64,000 bases of DNA from Gammaproteobacteria bacterium (GTDB lineage Bacteria; Pseudomonadota; Gammaproteobacteria; Competibacterales; Competibacteraceae), in contig JACKNF010000002.1 in the NCBI GenBank assembly GCA_024234995.1, positions 186,001 to 250,000 of the forward strand. The letters are read 5' to 3'. This document shows, one piece after another, positions 18,721 to 27,826 of the stretch (positions are counted from its first letter, which is position 1; each line of letters starts with the position of its first letter). The position numbers were made by a program, and so were the translations under genes. A model generated the notes under the pieces. It saw only the letters and a program-made list of their open reading frames with translations. It did not search any database and was not told where the DNA came from.

Positions 18721-19362
18721 ATGGCGGCCCAGCGCGAAACGGTAGTACTGGTGCATGGTTTGTATGTTCATGGTCTATGGATGCGTTTATTGGAGTACTG
18801 GCTGGAGGAATCCGGGTATCAGACCGTGAATTTTTCCTACCCGAGCATGACACGTTCGCCAGCGGAAAATGCGGAAGACCTGCACCGGCTGCTCGAACGG
18901 CTGGAGTCACCCACCGTGCATTTTCTGGCCCATAGCATGGGCGGGCTAGTGGTGCGTTATCTGTTTCATCATTATCCCAAGCAGCGGCCAGGGCGGGTAG
19001 TCACGTTGGGTACTCCGCATCAAGGTAGTTATGCAGCGCGAATCATGCATCAGAGTGGCCTTGGCATTTTTGTGGGCCGGGCCTTGGAAAGGGGGTTGCT
19101 AGGCGGCGCGCCAGCCTGGACCTCGCCGAATCTGCTTGGCTCAATTGCAGGTACCCTGAACATCGGTATTGGTTTAATGTTTCCAGCAATGCCATCACCA
19201 GCCGACGGTATGATCGCGGTGGTCGAAACTCAGCTTCCGGGTATGGCCGACCATATCTGCTTACCGGTCGCGCACATGCAGATGTTGGTCGATCCATCCA
19301 CGATTACTCAGTCCTGCGCGTTCTTCGCGACGGGCCGGTTTCATCATCCGCGTCATGAGTAA
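18721..19362 (+). CDS. Alpha/beta hydrolase, lipase/esterase-like
   Basis: A protein of 213 aa. The start at 18721 is chosen because CCGGAG sits 6-7 nt upstream and the likely -10 box covers the other ATG at 18688. The oxyanion region VLVHGLYVHG opens the fold, and the nucleophile elbow is AHSMGG. A VVTLGTPHQG strand follows, typical of triacylglycerol lipase/PGAP1-like hydrolases, and a His near residue 180 (ADHICLPVAH) may complete the triad. It lacks a clear signal peptide, so it is probably cytoplasmic. The substrate is not known; carboxyl esters of lipids are the family norm. Confidence 0.8.
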   Translation: MAAQRETVVLVHGLYVHGLWMRLLEYWLEESGYQTVNFSYPSMTRSPAENAEDLHRLLERLESPTVHFLAHSMGGLVVRYLFHHYPKQRPGRVVTLGTPHQGSYAARIMHQSGLGIFVGRALERGLLGGAPAWTSPNLLGSIAGTLNIGIGLMFPAMPSPADGMIAVVETQLPGMADHICLPVAHMQMLVDPSTITQSCAFFATGRFHHPRHE

Positions 19363-20050
19363 CTGGGGGCGTAGTTGCGATGATCTACGCCATCGCGTCT
19401 TGATGAGCAAAGACTCCAATGAAATACAACATGCTGAAGAGGGCTGTGCCCATCGCTTCATTGAGAAGCCAATTGCTCTGCATCCCGGATCAAGAAGTGC
19501 CGAACGGTAATTCCGGCTTCTTCCTGAATGGCCCGAAGAATGATCTTTTTGCCAATCCGGGTTGTAAAATCTGATTAATTATCAGTGTCTTAATCAAGAT
19601 TAATGTGTTTTAGATGGAGTTTTTTTCTGATCTAGGCGCTGCCGCTGCCGATCGCGCCTTCAACGCCGCTGGGTCTGCGGTGGATGTGCCGCCTCACCCT
19701 CGCTGTCTCACCGATCCCAGCCTGGCGCATTGCGGGCCGTTAGCCAGCCCCGGCTACTTCGGCATCAGCACGGCTCACGGCTATACCTTGCCCATGACAG
19801 TCGAAGTGCGTGGTTAAGGCTGTAGCTGTCCGGGCACCGATGCTGGACGATCCTGCTGATCCTATGTCTGCCGCTTCCAGTTGGTGTCCTCTACCCAAGC
19901 CGTGAGCAGCCTTTATCCACGGTAATCCGGTCCAATCTAATTTTCGCTATGAACCAGGTTCCTCATTTGCAGCATGGGTCGCCGTGCGGCAACATGATAA
20001 ACTGATGATATTTACAGGCATCCCACGGCAAATCAGGCAAGAGGCTTCGT
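19363..20050 (+). other. Intergenic stretch with possible gene remnants
   Basis: No convincing gene in 688 bp. On the minus strand around 19450-19565 an open frame without a start codon reads like protein (IGKKIILRAIQEEAGITVR ... HFLIRDAEQLASQ). On the plus strand 19614-19817 can encode 67 residues of unknown type. Both look like fragments of decayed genes. An AT-rich stretch (19560-19612) separates them. No terminal inverted repeats or transposase motif were seen. Confidence 0.35.
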
Positions 20051-20794
20051 ATGGCTGGACATAGTAAATGGGCGAATATTCAACACCGGAAGAACACCCA
20101 GGACGCCAAACGCGGCAAGCTGTTTACCCGTTTGATCCGGGAAATCACTGTCGCGGCACGCATGAGCGGCGGCGATCCTAGCGCTAATCCCCGGTTGCGA
20201 TTGGCTATGGACAAAGCATTGACCGCCAATATGCCTAGAGACACTATCGACCGGGCAATTAAGCGCGGTACGGGTTCCCTGGAGGGCGTGGAGTACGAGG
20301 AAATCCGCTATGAGGGCTACGGTCCAGGTGGTGTGGCGGTCATGGTCGATGCGGTGACCGATAACCGTAACCGCACCGTGGCCGAAGTGCGCCATGCTTT
20401 CAGCAAATGCGGCGGCAATTTAGGTACTACCGGTTCGGTGGCGTTTCAGTTCGCCGAGCAAGGCGTGTTGAGCTATCCGATGGGTAGTGACGAGGACCGG
20501 ATTATGGAAATGGCCATTGAAGCCGGTGCCGACGATGTGGTAACGAACGATGATGGTTCCGTGGACGTTCTGATCGAGCCAGCGGTTTTCCAGCAGGTTC
20601 AGGAGGCGATGATCGCCGCCGGTCTAGAACCGGAGACTGCTGAAGTTACCCAGCGCGCCAGTTCTAACATCACGCTGGGTTTTGAAGACGCGCAGAAAAT
20701 GGTCAAGCTGCTCGATCTTTTGGAGGACCTGGACGATACCCAGAATGTCTATTCCAACGCCGATATTTCTGCCGACATCCTGGCAAAGCTCTGA
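20051..20794 (+). CDS. yebC: YebC/PmpR family DNA-binding transcriptional regulator
   Basis: A protein of 247 aa with the diagnostic N-terminus MAGHSKWANIQHRKN and the central YEGYGPGGVA motif. AGAGG lies before the ATG. Members act as transcriptional regulators and, in recent work on the family, as factors easing ribosome stalling at proline tracts. It stands directly upstream of ruvC (2 bp between them), the usual gammaproteobacterial order. Confidence 0.96.
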   Translation: MAGHSKWANIQHRKNTQDAKRGKLFTRLIREITVAARMSGGDPSANPRLRLAMDKALTANMPRDTIDRAIKRGTGSLEGVEYEEIRYEGYGPGGVAVMVDAVTDNRNRTVAEVRHAFSKCGGNLGTTGSVAFQFAEQGVLSYPMGSDEDRIMEMAIEAGADDVVTNDDGSVDVLIEPAVFQQVQEAMIAAGLEPETAEVTQRASSNITLGFEDAQKMVKLLDLLEDLDDTQNVYSNADISADILAKL

Positions 20795-20796
20795 GA

Positions 20797-21324
20797 GTGG
20801 CTATCATCCGGCTGATGGGCATCGATCCAGGTTCGCGGATCACTGGTTACGGCATTATCGATATGGAGGGATCACGCAGCCGCTATGTCGCCAGCGGTTG
20901 CATCCAGACCGCTAGTGACCGGCCATTGCCTGAACGGCTGAGAACTATCTTTGCAGGCGTGACCAGCGTGATTTGCGAGTATCAACCGGTAGAAGCCGCT
21001 GCGGAACAGGTATTCATGCATCGCAATCCCGATTCGGCGCTAAAACTAGGTCAGGCACGTGGTGCGGCTCTATGTGCGGTGGTGATGGCCGGATTACCGG
21101 TCAGCGAGTATGCGCCACGGGCTATCAAGCAGGCAGTGGCCGGTGGTGGCGCTGCGGACAAAAACCAGGTGCAGCGCATGGTTGCCCTCTTGTTGAACCT
21201 GTCGGAATCACCTCAGGCCGATGCTGCCGATGCACTGGCTGTGGCGATCTGCCACGGTCACACCCGGCAGACCTTGAATCGGCTCGGCACAGTGGCTGTG
21301 CTAGCCCGGAGACGACGGCGATGA
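20797..21324 (+). CDS. ruvC: Crossover junction endodeoxyribonuclease RuvC
   Basis: A protein of 175 aa. GTG at 20797 is preferred over ATG 20815 because MAIIRLMGIDPGSRITGYG reproduces the family N-terminus. Catalytic acids sit in GIDPGS, AAEQVFM and the C-terminal DAADALAVAICH. It resolves Holliday junctions with the RuvAB motor. Its TGA overlaps the ruvA ATG (ATGA). Confidence 0.96.
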   Translation: MAIIRLMGIDPGSRITGYGIIDMEGSRSRYVASGCIQTASDRPLPERLRTIFAGVTSVICEYQPVEAAAEQVFMHRNPDSALKLGQARGAALCAVVMAGLPVSEYAPRAIKQAVAGGGAADKNQVQRMVALLLNLSESPQADAADALAVAICHGHTRQTLNRLGTVAVLARRRRR

Positions 21325-21932
21325 TTGGCCGTTTGCGTGGATTACTGGCCTGGAAGCAACCGCCCTATCTGATGATCGATGCTCATGGAGTAGGCTATGA
21401 ACTGGAGGCGTCACTGACCACTTTTCAGACCCTGCCGGAAGTCGGGGCGGAGGTGACGCTGCTAACCCATCTGACGGTGCGCGAGGATGCGCATACTCTG
21501 TATGGTTTTGCCAATCCGGCAGAACGGAGTCTATTCCGCAGTCTGATTCGGGTAACCGGCGTTGGTCCGCGGCTGGCACTGCTGATTCTGTCTGGGATGA
21601 GTGTAGAACTGTTCGGGCGCTGTGTCCGTGAGAGTGATACAGTTTCGTTAACCCGGTTGCCAGGAGTCGGTAAGAAAACCGCCGAGCGGCTGATTATTGA
21701 AATGCGCGACCGGGTTGGCGAGTTGGGACTTTATCCGGCAGCGGTGGTTTTGTCATCCGGCGAGCGCGTTACCGCCCCGGAAGCCAGTCCGGTCGACGAT
21801 GCGATCAGTGCCCTGGTAGCGCTAGGCTATAAATTGCCTGATGCCTCGCGCATGGTGCAATCGCTAGAAACCGAGGGACTTACCAGTGAGGCGATTATCC
21901 GGCAGGCATTGCAGGCCAGTGTGCATCGTTGA
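21321..21932 (+). CDS. ruvA: Holliday junction branch migration protein RuvA
   Basis: A protein of 203 aa starting at the ATG that overlaps the ruvC stop. It has the OB-fold N-terminus MIGRLRGLL, two helix-hairpin-helix motifs (VTGVGPRLAL, LPGVGKKTAERL) and the C-terminal RuvB-contact domain (DDAISALVALGYK). It forms the tetrameric shell on junction DNA. An upstream in-frame extension overlaps ruvC and is rejected. Confidence 0.96.
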   Translation: MIGRLRGLLAWKQPPYLMIDAHGVGYELEASLTTFQTLPEVGAEVTLLTHLTVREDAHTLYGFANPAERSLFRSLIRVTGVGPRLALLILSGMSVELFGRCVRESDTVSLTRLPGVGKKTAERLIIEMRDRVGELGLYPAAVVLSSGERVTAPEASPVDDAISALVALGYKLPDASRMVQSLETEGLTSEAIIRQALQASVHR

Positions 21933-21961
21933 AATTTAAAATTTAAAACCGGTACTCTGCT

Positions 21962-23005
21962 ATGAACTCACCTGACCGTCTGATTGCTCCGAGTGCCAGC
22001 AGTGAGGATACCGTGCTGGATCGTGCAGTCCGTCCCCGCCGTTTGGCGGAGTACATCGGCCAGCAAGCCATGCGCGAGCAGATGGAGATCTTTATTCATG
22101 CCGCCCGTGCCCGCAGTGAGGCGCTGGATCACGTCCTCCTATTTGGGCCACCGGGACTGGGCAAGACCACGTTGGCGCATATCGTCGCTGCTGAAATGGG
22201 TGTTAACCTGCGCCAGACCTCTGGGCCGGTGCTGGAACGGCCCGGCGACTTGGCTGCACTGCTGACCAATCTCGAATCCCGCGACGTGCTGTTTATCGAT
22301 GAGATTCATCGCCTCAATCCAGTCATTGAGGAAATTCTCTATCCAGCAATGGAGGATTATCAGATCGACATTATGATTGGCGAAGGACCCGCAGCGCGGT
22401 CGATTAAACTGGATCTAGCGCCTTTCACGCTGGTGGGTGCTACGACGCGTGCTGGCTTGTTGACATCGCCGCTGCGGGATCGCTTTGGCATCGTCCATCG
22501 CCTGGAATTCTATACCCCGGAAGAATTAACCGGAATAGTCGCTCGCTCAGCGCAAATTCTTGGTATTAAGATTGATCTTCCCTCAGGCGCGGCGGAAATC
22601 GGCCAGCGTTCGCGCGGCACACCGCGCATTGCCAATCGTTTGTTGCGGCGGGTGCGTGATTTCGCCGAGGTGCGTGCCGATGGCCGAATCACTGTCGATG
22701 TAGCGCAACAGGCACTTGATCTGCTCAAAGTTGATGCCTGTGGCTTCGATGAGATGGACCGGCGGCTTCTATGGCTGATGATTGACAAATTCGGTGGCGG
22801 ACCGGTCGGATTGGATACCCTGGCTGCTGCACTGAGCGAGGAACGGGGAACAATTGAAGATGTGTTAGAACCGTATCTGATCCAGCAAGGATTCCTGATG
22901 CGTACCCCACGCGGGCGGGTCGCGACTGTTCACGCCTACCGGCATTTCGGGCTGGTTCCTGCTGCTTCGGGGGCTAGCAGCGACTTGTTCAGCATCGGTT
23001 CCTGA
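21962..23005 (+). CDS. ruvB: Holliday junction branch migration helicase RuvB
   Basis: A protein of 347 aa with Walker A GPPGLGKTT, Walker B LFIDEIHRL, the sensor/arginine-finger segment TRAGLLTSPLRDRFG and the C-terminal winged helix (GVDTLA-like GLDTLAAALSEERGT). It is the AAA+ hexameric motor pulling DNA through RuvA. It closes the yebC-ruvCAB operon. Confidence 0.97.
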   Translation: MNSPDRLIAPSASSEDTVLDRAVRPRRLAEYIGQQAMREQMEIFIHAARARSEALDHVLLFGPPGLGKTTLAHIVAAEMGVNLRQTSGPVLERPGDLAALLTNLESRDVLFIDEIHRLNPVIEEILYPAMEDYQIDIMIGEGPAARSIKLDLAPFTLVGATTRAGLLTSPLRDRFGIVHRLEFYTPEELTGIVARSAQILGIKIDLPSGAAEIGQRSRGTPRIANRLLRRVRDFAEVRADGRITVDVAQQALDLLKVDACGFDEMDRRLLWLMIDKFGGGPVGLDTLAAALSEERGTIEDVLEPYLIQQGFLMRTPRGRVATVHAYRHFGLVPAASGASSDLFSIGS

Positions 23006-23013
23006 AAAGGCGG

Positions 23014-23305
23014 CTAAAGTTTTGACGGAGGCAGCATGGGGCCGGTCGCCGGGGGCGGAGGGCTGTATTGGGCCGGTCGTGACATTCTTTCCACGGCGAT
23101 GTCATATTCATCCACTGTGAGCACTCCATCACTGTCAGCGGTCTCAAAGTCCAAATATGCCGGCATTGGCATTGGCATTGGCATTGGCAGCCTTGCCGGC
23201 ATTGATCAAGCCATTGCCATCGATATCGGCTTCTTCAAGGATCAGGGGCATTGCGGCAACAACAGGACACATGACTAGCAGTAGAATCGGTAATAATGAA
23301 AGCAT
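23014..23305 (-). pseudogene. Secreted EF-hand protein, frameshifted
   Basis: The minus frame from ATG 23305 encodes a signal peptide (MLSLLPILLLVMCPVVAA), then a calcium loop DIDGNGLINAG, then an Asn-Ala repeat, and stops at 23144. A second frame carries on with DFETADSDGVLTVDEY, another EF-hand loop, and a proline-rich tail ending at 23014. One base gained or lost near 23150-23190 would join them into a ~95-residue two-EF-hand periplasmic protein. The break lies beside a 6-bp tandem repeat. GGAG precedes the start region. It takes the place between ruvB and tolQ where ybgC often sits. Confidence 0.55.
23162..23185 (-). repeat. 6-bp tandem repeat (GGCATT x4) in EF-hand gene
   Basis: Four exact copies of GGCATT (AATGCC on the coding strand, giving Asn-Ala repeats). 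Copy-number change would not shift the frame, so it does not itself explain the frameshift. Confidence 0.85.
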
Positions 23306-23417
23306 GCATTAGCCGTTCTCCACGGAATGCTGTCTTTGCACAGAAGAACGGTTGCTGATCATCCGTTCGGAAAATCAAAATATTAGCGGAAATTAAGGAA
23401 CCTGAGGGAGATTACGG

Positions 23418-24119
23418 GTGACCCATGAGATGTCGTTCTGGAGCTTAGTTGCCAACGCCAGCTTGATTGTGCAGTTGATTATGCTGGTGCTGGCGTTGAT
23501 TTCACTGGGCTCATGGTGGGTGATCGTCAAGAAACAGTTGGTGCTGAGCTCCGCGAAGGGAGCGGCCGACCAGTTTGAGGACGATTTCTGGTCAGGTATT
23601 GATCTGGCTTCGCTGTACGCACGGATCAGCCGTCAGAAGGAGCCCGTGTGGGGGATGGATGCCATTTTTCTCGCCGGTTTCCAGGAATTTCTACGGCTGC
23701 GCGCACAACCGACTGCCGATCCGGACTCAGTCGTCAGTGGCGCGCAGCGGGCGATGCGAGCAACCGGTTCGCGGGAGCTGGATGAATTGGAAATGTACCT
23801 GCCTTTACTGGCAACTGCGGGTTCCACCAGTCCGTATATTGGCCTATTTGGCACAGTCTGGGGCATCATGAATGCTTTTATGGCGTTGGGCGTGACTCAA
23901 CAAGCAACCTTGGCGCAAGTAGCTCCAGGTATTGCCGAAGCACTGATTGCCACAGCGATGGGCTTGTTTGCCGCTATACCGGCAGTGGTTTTTTATAATC
24001 GCTACGCTCATAGTGTCGACCGGCTGGCCAATCGCTATGAAACCTTTATGGAAGAGTTTTCCAATATCCTCCAGCGGCAATCCTACCACCTGCGTAAGAA
24101 CCGCACGCCATCGGCCTAA
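23418..24119 (+). CDS. tolQ: Tol-Pal system inner-membrane protein TolQ
   Basis: A protein of 233 aa from GTG 23418, supported by GGGAG 7 nt upstream; an ATG four codons later is an alternative. Three membrane helices are seen: ~15-38, ~133-155 (SPYIGLFGTVWGIM) and ~165-190. It belongs to the MotA/TolQ/ExbB proton channel family and powers TolA through the proton gradient during cell constriction. It heads tolQRAB-pal-cpoB; ybgC is absent from its usual place upstream. Confidence 0.95.
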   Translation: MTHEMSFWSLVANASLIVQLIMLVLALISLGSWWVIVKKQLVLSSAKGAADQFEDDFWSGIDLASLYARISRQKEPVWGMDAIFLAGFQEFLRLRAQPTADPDSVVSGAQRAMRATGSRELDELEMYLPLLATAGSTSPYIGLFGTVWGIMNAFMALGVTQQATLAQVAPGIAEALIATAMGLFAAIPAVVFYNRYAHSVDRLANRYETFMEEFSNILQRQSYHLRKNRTPSA

Positions 24120-24128
24120 GGTTAGATC

Positions 24129-24575
24129 ATGCCTCGACGCAGTTCGCATAGCCGCCTGAAGGCGGAGATCAATATTGTTCCTTATATCGACGTGATGCTG
24201 GTGCTATTGGTAATCTTTATGGTCACTGCGCCACTGTTGAACCAAGGGGTCGAAGTGGACTTGCCTCAAGCTCCAGCGGAACCGCTCGAAACACAGAATC
24301 AGGAAATTCAAGTTGTCGTCATGTCCGTGCAAAAAGACGGTTCCTGCCATTTGAATGTTGGTTCGGAACAGGCGCATCTGGTGAATTGCAAGACCTTGGA
24401 ACCGCGCTACACAGAGATTCGAGAGCATTTGAATCAGAAACCGCAACCGCCCGTGTTGGTTCGCGCCGATCGTGAAGTACGCTATGAACAGGTTATCGAA
24501 GCAATGTCTGCTTTGAAAGGCGCGGGCGCTGTTAAAGTTGGACTATCCACTGCACCTCCTGATTTGCCACAATAA
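24129..24575 (+). CDS. tolR: Tol-Pal system protein TolR
   Basis: A protein of 148 aa with AAGG 8 nt before the ATG. A short cytoplasmic tail leads to one membrane helix whose start carries the proton-relay Asp (INIVPYIDVMLVLLVIF). The periplasmic ExbD/TolR domain follows. It partners TolQ in the motor. Ten bp separate it from tolQ. Confidence 0.95.
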   Translation: MPRRSSHSRLKAEINIVPYIDVMLVLLVIFMVTAPLLNQGVEVDLPQAPAEPLETQNQEIQVVVMSVQKDGSCHLNVGSEQAHLVNCKTLEPRYTEIREHLNQKPQPPVLVRADREVRYEQVIEAMSALKGAGAVKVGLSTAPPDLPQ

Positions 24576-24591
24576 TCGGTAACCTGCGTTG

Positions 24592-25890
24592 ATGTACTCG
24601 GAGCGCGGCGCACGGCGGCAGAACTTTATCGCGATGGTTTTTGCAGTCGCGATTCATGTGGCTATCGGGCTTTTTCTGCTGGTTACGTTGAATCTTTCGG
24701 ATACTCCGCATCCTGAAGAAGGGATGCTGGCCGAGTCGATCCCGGCCGAGATGGTGGATGAAGTCGCAATCCGCGAAGAACTAGAACGATTAAGTGAGCT
24801 GGAACGCCAGCGTCAGCGTGTAGAAGCCGAACGGCAAGCTAAATTGGCCCAGGCCGAACGGGAGGCCCGTGAGGCTGAGGAGCGCCGGCGGAAGGAAATC
24901 CAGCGTCAGAGAGAAGCAGAACAGGCCAAGCAAAAGGCTGCTGAGGAAGCCAAGCAAAAGGCCGCTGAGGAAGCCAAGCAAAAGGCTGCTGAGGAAGCCA
25001 AGCAAAAGGCCGCTGAGGAAGCCAAGCAAAAGGCCGCTGAGGAAGCCAAGCGTGAAGCTGAAAAGCGCCGTCAGGTTAGAGCCGAGGAACGCCGCCAAGC
25101 TGCTGAGGAAGCGAAACGCCAAGCGCAGGAACGCCGCAAGCTTGAGGAGCGCCGCAAAGCAGCCGAAGAAGCAAAACGCCAAGCTGAGGACGCACGCAAG
25201 GCTAAAGAAGCTCAGAAAGTCGAGGAGCGCCGTAAGGCGGCGGCTGAGGCTAAGCAGCGTAAGGCCGAAGAAGCTCGACGGCAGGCCGAGGCTAAACGCA
25301 AGGCGGCTGATGAGGCCAAGCGAAAAGCCGAAGCGGAAGCAGTAGCTGAAGCCAAGCGTAAGGCGGAAGAAGCTAAGCGTAAGGCGGCTGAGGAGAAGCG
25401 CAAAGCTGAAGCAGAAGCGGCGGCCGAAGCCCAGCGCAAAGCGGTTGAAGAAGCCAAACGTAAAGCCGAAGCCGAAGCGGAAGCGAAACGTAAAGCCGAA
25501 GCCGAAGCCAAACGTAAAGCCGAAGCTGAAGCGGAAGCGAAACGTAAGGCGGAAGAAGCGCGGAAAGCGGAAGAAGCGCGCCGGCTTGCTCAAGAGCTGG
25601 CAGCAGCGGACTTCGCTAAACGACGGATCGAGCCGTATATTAAAAGACAGTGGAATCCATTGCTGGGCGGTGATCCTAGGCTGAGTTGCGAGGTGGTGAT
25701 TTCGGTTAACAACAACGGAGCGGTGACCAAAGTCAGAATTGTGAAATCAAGCGGTGATGCCCAGTTTGACGATTCAGTAAAGGCGGCAATTTTCAGCGCT
25801 TCACCACTGCCCATGCCTGCTAATGATTATCAGGCGACTTATATCGCGAAGCAGTCTCTGAAAATCAAATTTTCTCTGGATTCCAATTGA
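24592..25890 (+). CDS. tolA: Tol-Pal system protein TolA
   Basis: A protein of 432 aa. An N-terminal membrane anchor (~14-36) precedes a very long Ala/Lys/Glu/Arg-rich helical domain (~60-340). The compact C-terminal domain (~345-432) binds TolB/Pal and has the TonB-like segment SSGDAQFDDSVKAAI. TolA spans the periplasm and transfers motor energy to the outer membrane. The helical part contains five exact 24-bp repeats. The ATG at 24592 is used; a TTG one codon upstream is less likely. Confidence 0.92.
   Translation: MYSERGARRQNFIAMVFAVAIHVAIGLFLLVTLNLSDTPHPEEGMLAESIPAEMVDEVAIREELERLSELERQRQRVEAERQAKLAQAEREAREAEERRRKEIQRQREAEQAKQKAAEEAKQKAAEEAKQKAAEEAKQKAAEEAKQKAAEEAKREAEKRRQVRAEERRQAAEEAKRQAQERRKLEERRKAAEEAKRQAEDARKAKEAQKVEERRKAAAEAKQRKAEEARRQAEAKRKAADEAKRKAEAEAVAEAKRKAEEAKRKAAEEKRKAEAEAAAEAQRKAVEEAKRKAEAEAEAKRKAEAEAKRKAEAEAEAKRKAEEARKAEEARRLAQELAAADFAKRRIEPYIKRQWNPLLGGDPRLSCEVVISVNNNGAVTKVRIVKSSGDAQFDDSVKAAIFSASPLPMPANDYQATYIAKQSLKIKFSLDSN
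24925..25044 (+). repeat. 24-bp tandem repeat x5 in tolA
   Basis: Five contiguous near-identical 24-bp units, differing only at a silent T/C position, each encoding AKQKAAEE. A strand-slippage-prone tract that would change TolA length by 8 residues per unit. Confidence 0.95.
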
Positions 25891-25940
25891 TGGGAAAATA
25901 TTAAATATTTACTGACTTGCATGTTCCAGAGGGTTAAGCT

Positions 25941-27140
25941 TTGAAACTAATTGAAAAATTTATTAGCGTACTGATCTTATTGTTCGGTGTCACAGGTCTT
26001 GTCCATGCCCAGATCAGTCTGGACATCACCAAGAAAGTTGAAAGCGGCGGTATACCGATCGCGATTGCACCGTTCAGCGGAGGTGCGCCTGAGAATATCG
26101 CTGGCATCATTGCCGCTGATTTGCAGCGAACCGGCAAGTTTGCGCTACAACCACCGAATGCGCAGGCCAGCTACTCGGTTACTGGCCAGGTGAATCCAGG
26201 TGGTTCGCGGGGTTATATCGTGCAGTTTCAGTTGAACGGTGCTCAGGGTGGCACGTTACTGAATCTATCCTTTGATATTCCCGCTAATCAGTTACGGCCT
26301 GTCGGGCATCGGATCAGCGATCTGATTTATGAAAAGCTTACCGGAGAAAAAGGGTTAGCAGGCACACGCATTGCCTTTGTTGCTGGTGGTGGTGGCGTTT
26401 GGTATCTGGTGGTCGCTGACGCCGACGGGCAAAATCCCCAGGTCATTCTGCGTTCTAGTCAGCCGATCATGTCGCCGGCTTGGTCCCCGGACGGTTCCAA
26501 GCTAGCCTACGTCTCTTTTGAGGGCCGTCGGCCACAGATTATTGTTCAGGATGTTTATAACAGCGCCCGGCGCATTGTTTCCGCTGCCCCCGGCATCAAC
26601 GGTGCTCCGGCTTGGGCGCCAAACGGTCAACGGCTGGCGTTTACCTTGTCGAAAGATGGTAATCCGGAAATCTACGCGCTGGATTTGGCAACCCAGGCAC
26701 CGGTCCGGTTAACCAACAACGGTGCGATTGATACTGAACCCGCTTGGCTGCCGGATGGCAGTATTATCTTTACTTCCGATCGAGGCGGATCACCACAATT
26801 GTATCGGATCGGTGCAGGTGGCGGTGCTGCACAACGTTTGAGCTTCGAGGGTGACTACAATGCCCGTCCGGCAGTCTCACCGGATGGCCGTTATCTGGCA
26901 ATGATGCACCGGCGTGGTGGCCGCTTTCACATTGCCGTAATGGACCTGCAAACCCGGCAGTTCCGTGTCTTGACTTCAGGTGGAACGGCTGAATCGCCTA
27001 GTTTTGCGCCGAATAGTCAAATGATTATCTATTCCGACGGTCAGCGATTGTCTGCAGTATCGGTGGATGGAACCGTCCAGCAGGATTTTGCCTTGCGTGG
27101 TCGAGCGCGTGATCCGGTTTGGGGGCCTTACGGCCGCTGA
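25941..27140 (+). CDS. tolB: Tol-Pal system beta-propeller protein TolB
   Basis: A protein of 399 aa from a TTG start with AGAGGG about 8 nt upstream; no ATG fits the signal peptide (MKLIEKFISVLILLFGVTGLVHA). After an N-terminal domain come WD40-like PD40 repeats such as SPAWSPDGSKLAYVSFE and RPAVSPDGRYLAMM. TolB is periplasmic and binds Pal and TolA, remodelling Pal at the division site. Confidence 0.95.
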   Translation: MKLIEKFISVLILLFGVTGLVHAQISLDITKKVESGGIPIAIAPFSGGAPENIAGIIAADLQRTGKFALQPPNAQASYSVTGQVNPGGSRGYIVQFQLNGAQGGTLLNLSFDIPANQLRPVGHRISDLIYEKLTGEKGLAGTRIAFVAGGGGVWYLVVADADGQNPQVILRSSQPIMSPAWSPDGSKLAYVSFEGRRPQIIVQDVYNSARRIVSAAPGINGAPAWAPNGQRLAFTLSKDGNPEIYALDLATQAPVRLTNNGAIDTEPAWLPDGSIIFTSDRGGSPQLYRIGAGGGAAQRLSFEGDYNARPAVSPDGRYLAMMHRRGGRFHIAVMDLQTRQFRVLTSGGTAESPSFAPNSQMIIYSDGQRLSAVSVDGTVQQDFALRGRARDPVWGPYGR

Positions 27141-27177
27141 TTTCAACTTTATTGACTTGAATAGGGAGAGAATTGTC

Positions 27178-27810
27178 ATGCAAAACAGTATCCGTATTTT
27201 GATAGCTGCTGCTTCTATGGCGTTACTGGCTAGTTGTGCCTCAACGGGTGAGAGCACAGATCCAACTCCGCAGGATGTTCCACAACCTGAGATCACCGGA
27301 CAGCCAGGGCAGGAGGCCTATAGCTATGCTTATGGCCAGGCACCTGGTAGCTATGATAGTTATGACACTGGAAGCGGCACCTACAGCGGTTATTCTAGCG
27401 GAGGGCAATCGGGGCAATCGGGGCAATCGGGACAATCGGGACAACTGGGACAACCGATGGCAGGTATGGGAGGTAGCATGGTTTCGGCAGACCGGATTGT
27501 GTATTTTGATTTCGATAGCGCTGATATTCGGCCTGAGAGTCAGACCATCATCGAATCCAATGCAGGCTATTTGAGAGGAAACCCGCGTATTATCACCCAG
27601 CTTGAAGGCCATACTGACGAGCGGGGTAGCCGCGAGTACAACATCGCCTTGGGTGAACGCCGCGCTAACGCTGTGCGCCAGGTCATGAGCGCTATGGGTG
27701 TTTCTTCCCAGCAGATCCGGGTAGTTAGTTACGGTGAGGAGCGCCCAGCGGCTAGCGGCAGAGATGAGCAAAGCCATGCGCTGAACCGGCGTGTAGAAAT
27801 CGTTTACTGA
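27178..27810 (+). CDS. pal: Peptidoglycan-associated lipoprotein Pal
   Basis: A protein of 210 aa; the ATG at 27178 has AGGGAGAG upstream and gives a lipoprotein signal with lipobox LLASC. A Gly/Ser/Gln/Tyr-rich linker with short repeats leads to an OmpA-like domain (~100-210) with the peptidoglycan-binding segment EGHTDERGSREYN. It anchors the outer membrane to murein. The linker is longer than in E. coli Pal. Confidence 0.96.
   Translation: MQNSIRILIAAASMALLASCASTGESTDPTPQDVPQPEITGQPGQEAYSYAYGQAPGSYDSYDTGSGTYSGYSSGGQSGQSGQSGQSGQLGQPMAGMGGSMVSADRIVYFDFDSADIRPESQTIIESNAGYLRGNPRIITQLEGHTDERGSREYNIALGERRANAVRQVMSAMGVSSQQIRVVSYGEERPAASGRDEQSHALNRRVEIVY
27403..27456 (+). repeat. 9-bp tandem repeat x6 in pal linker
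   Basis: Three exact GGGCAATCG units followed by three degenerate GGACAAnnG units, encoding Gly-Gln-Ser/Leu/Pro triplets between lipobox and OmpA domain. Confidence 0.85.
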
Positions 27811-27826
27811 CAGGGCCATTGCAATC

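Noticed and set aside
20973..21320. Upstream extension of ruvA
   Set aside because: Lies wholly inside ruvC in another frame; the ATGA overlap gives the true start.
24790..25593. 267-codon open frame antisense to tolA
   Set aside because: A mirror of the Ala/Lys/Glu-rich repeats; Phe/Leu/Arg-rich low-complexity product with no family features.
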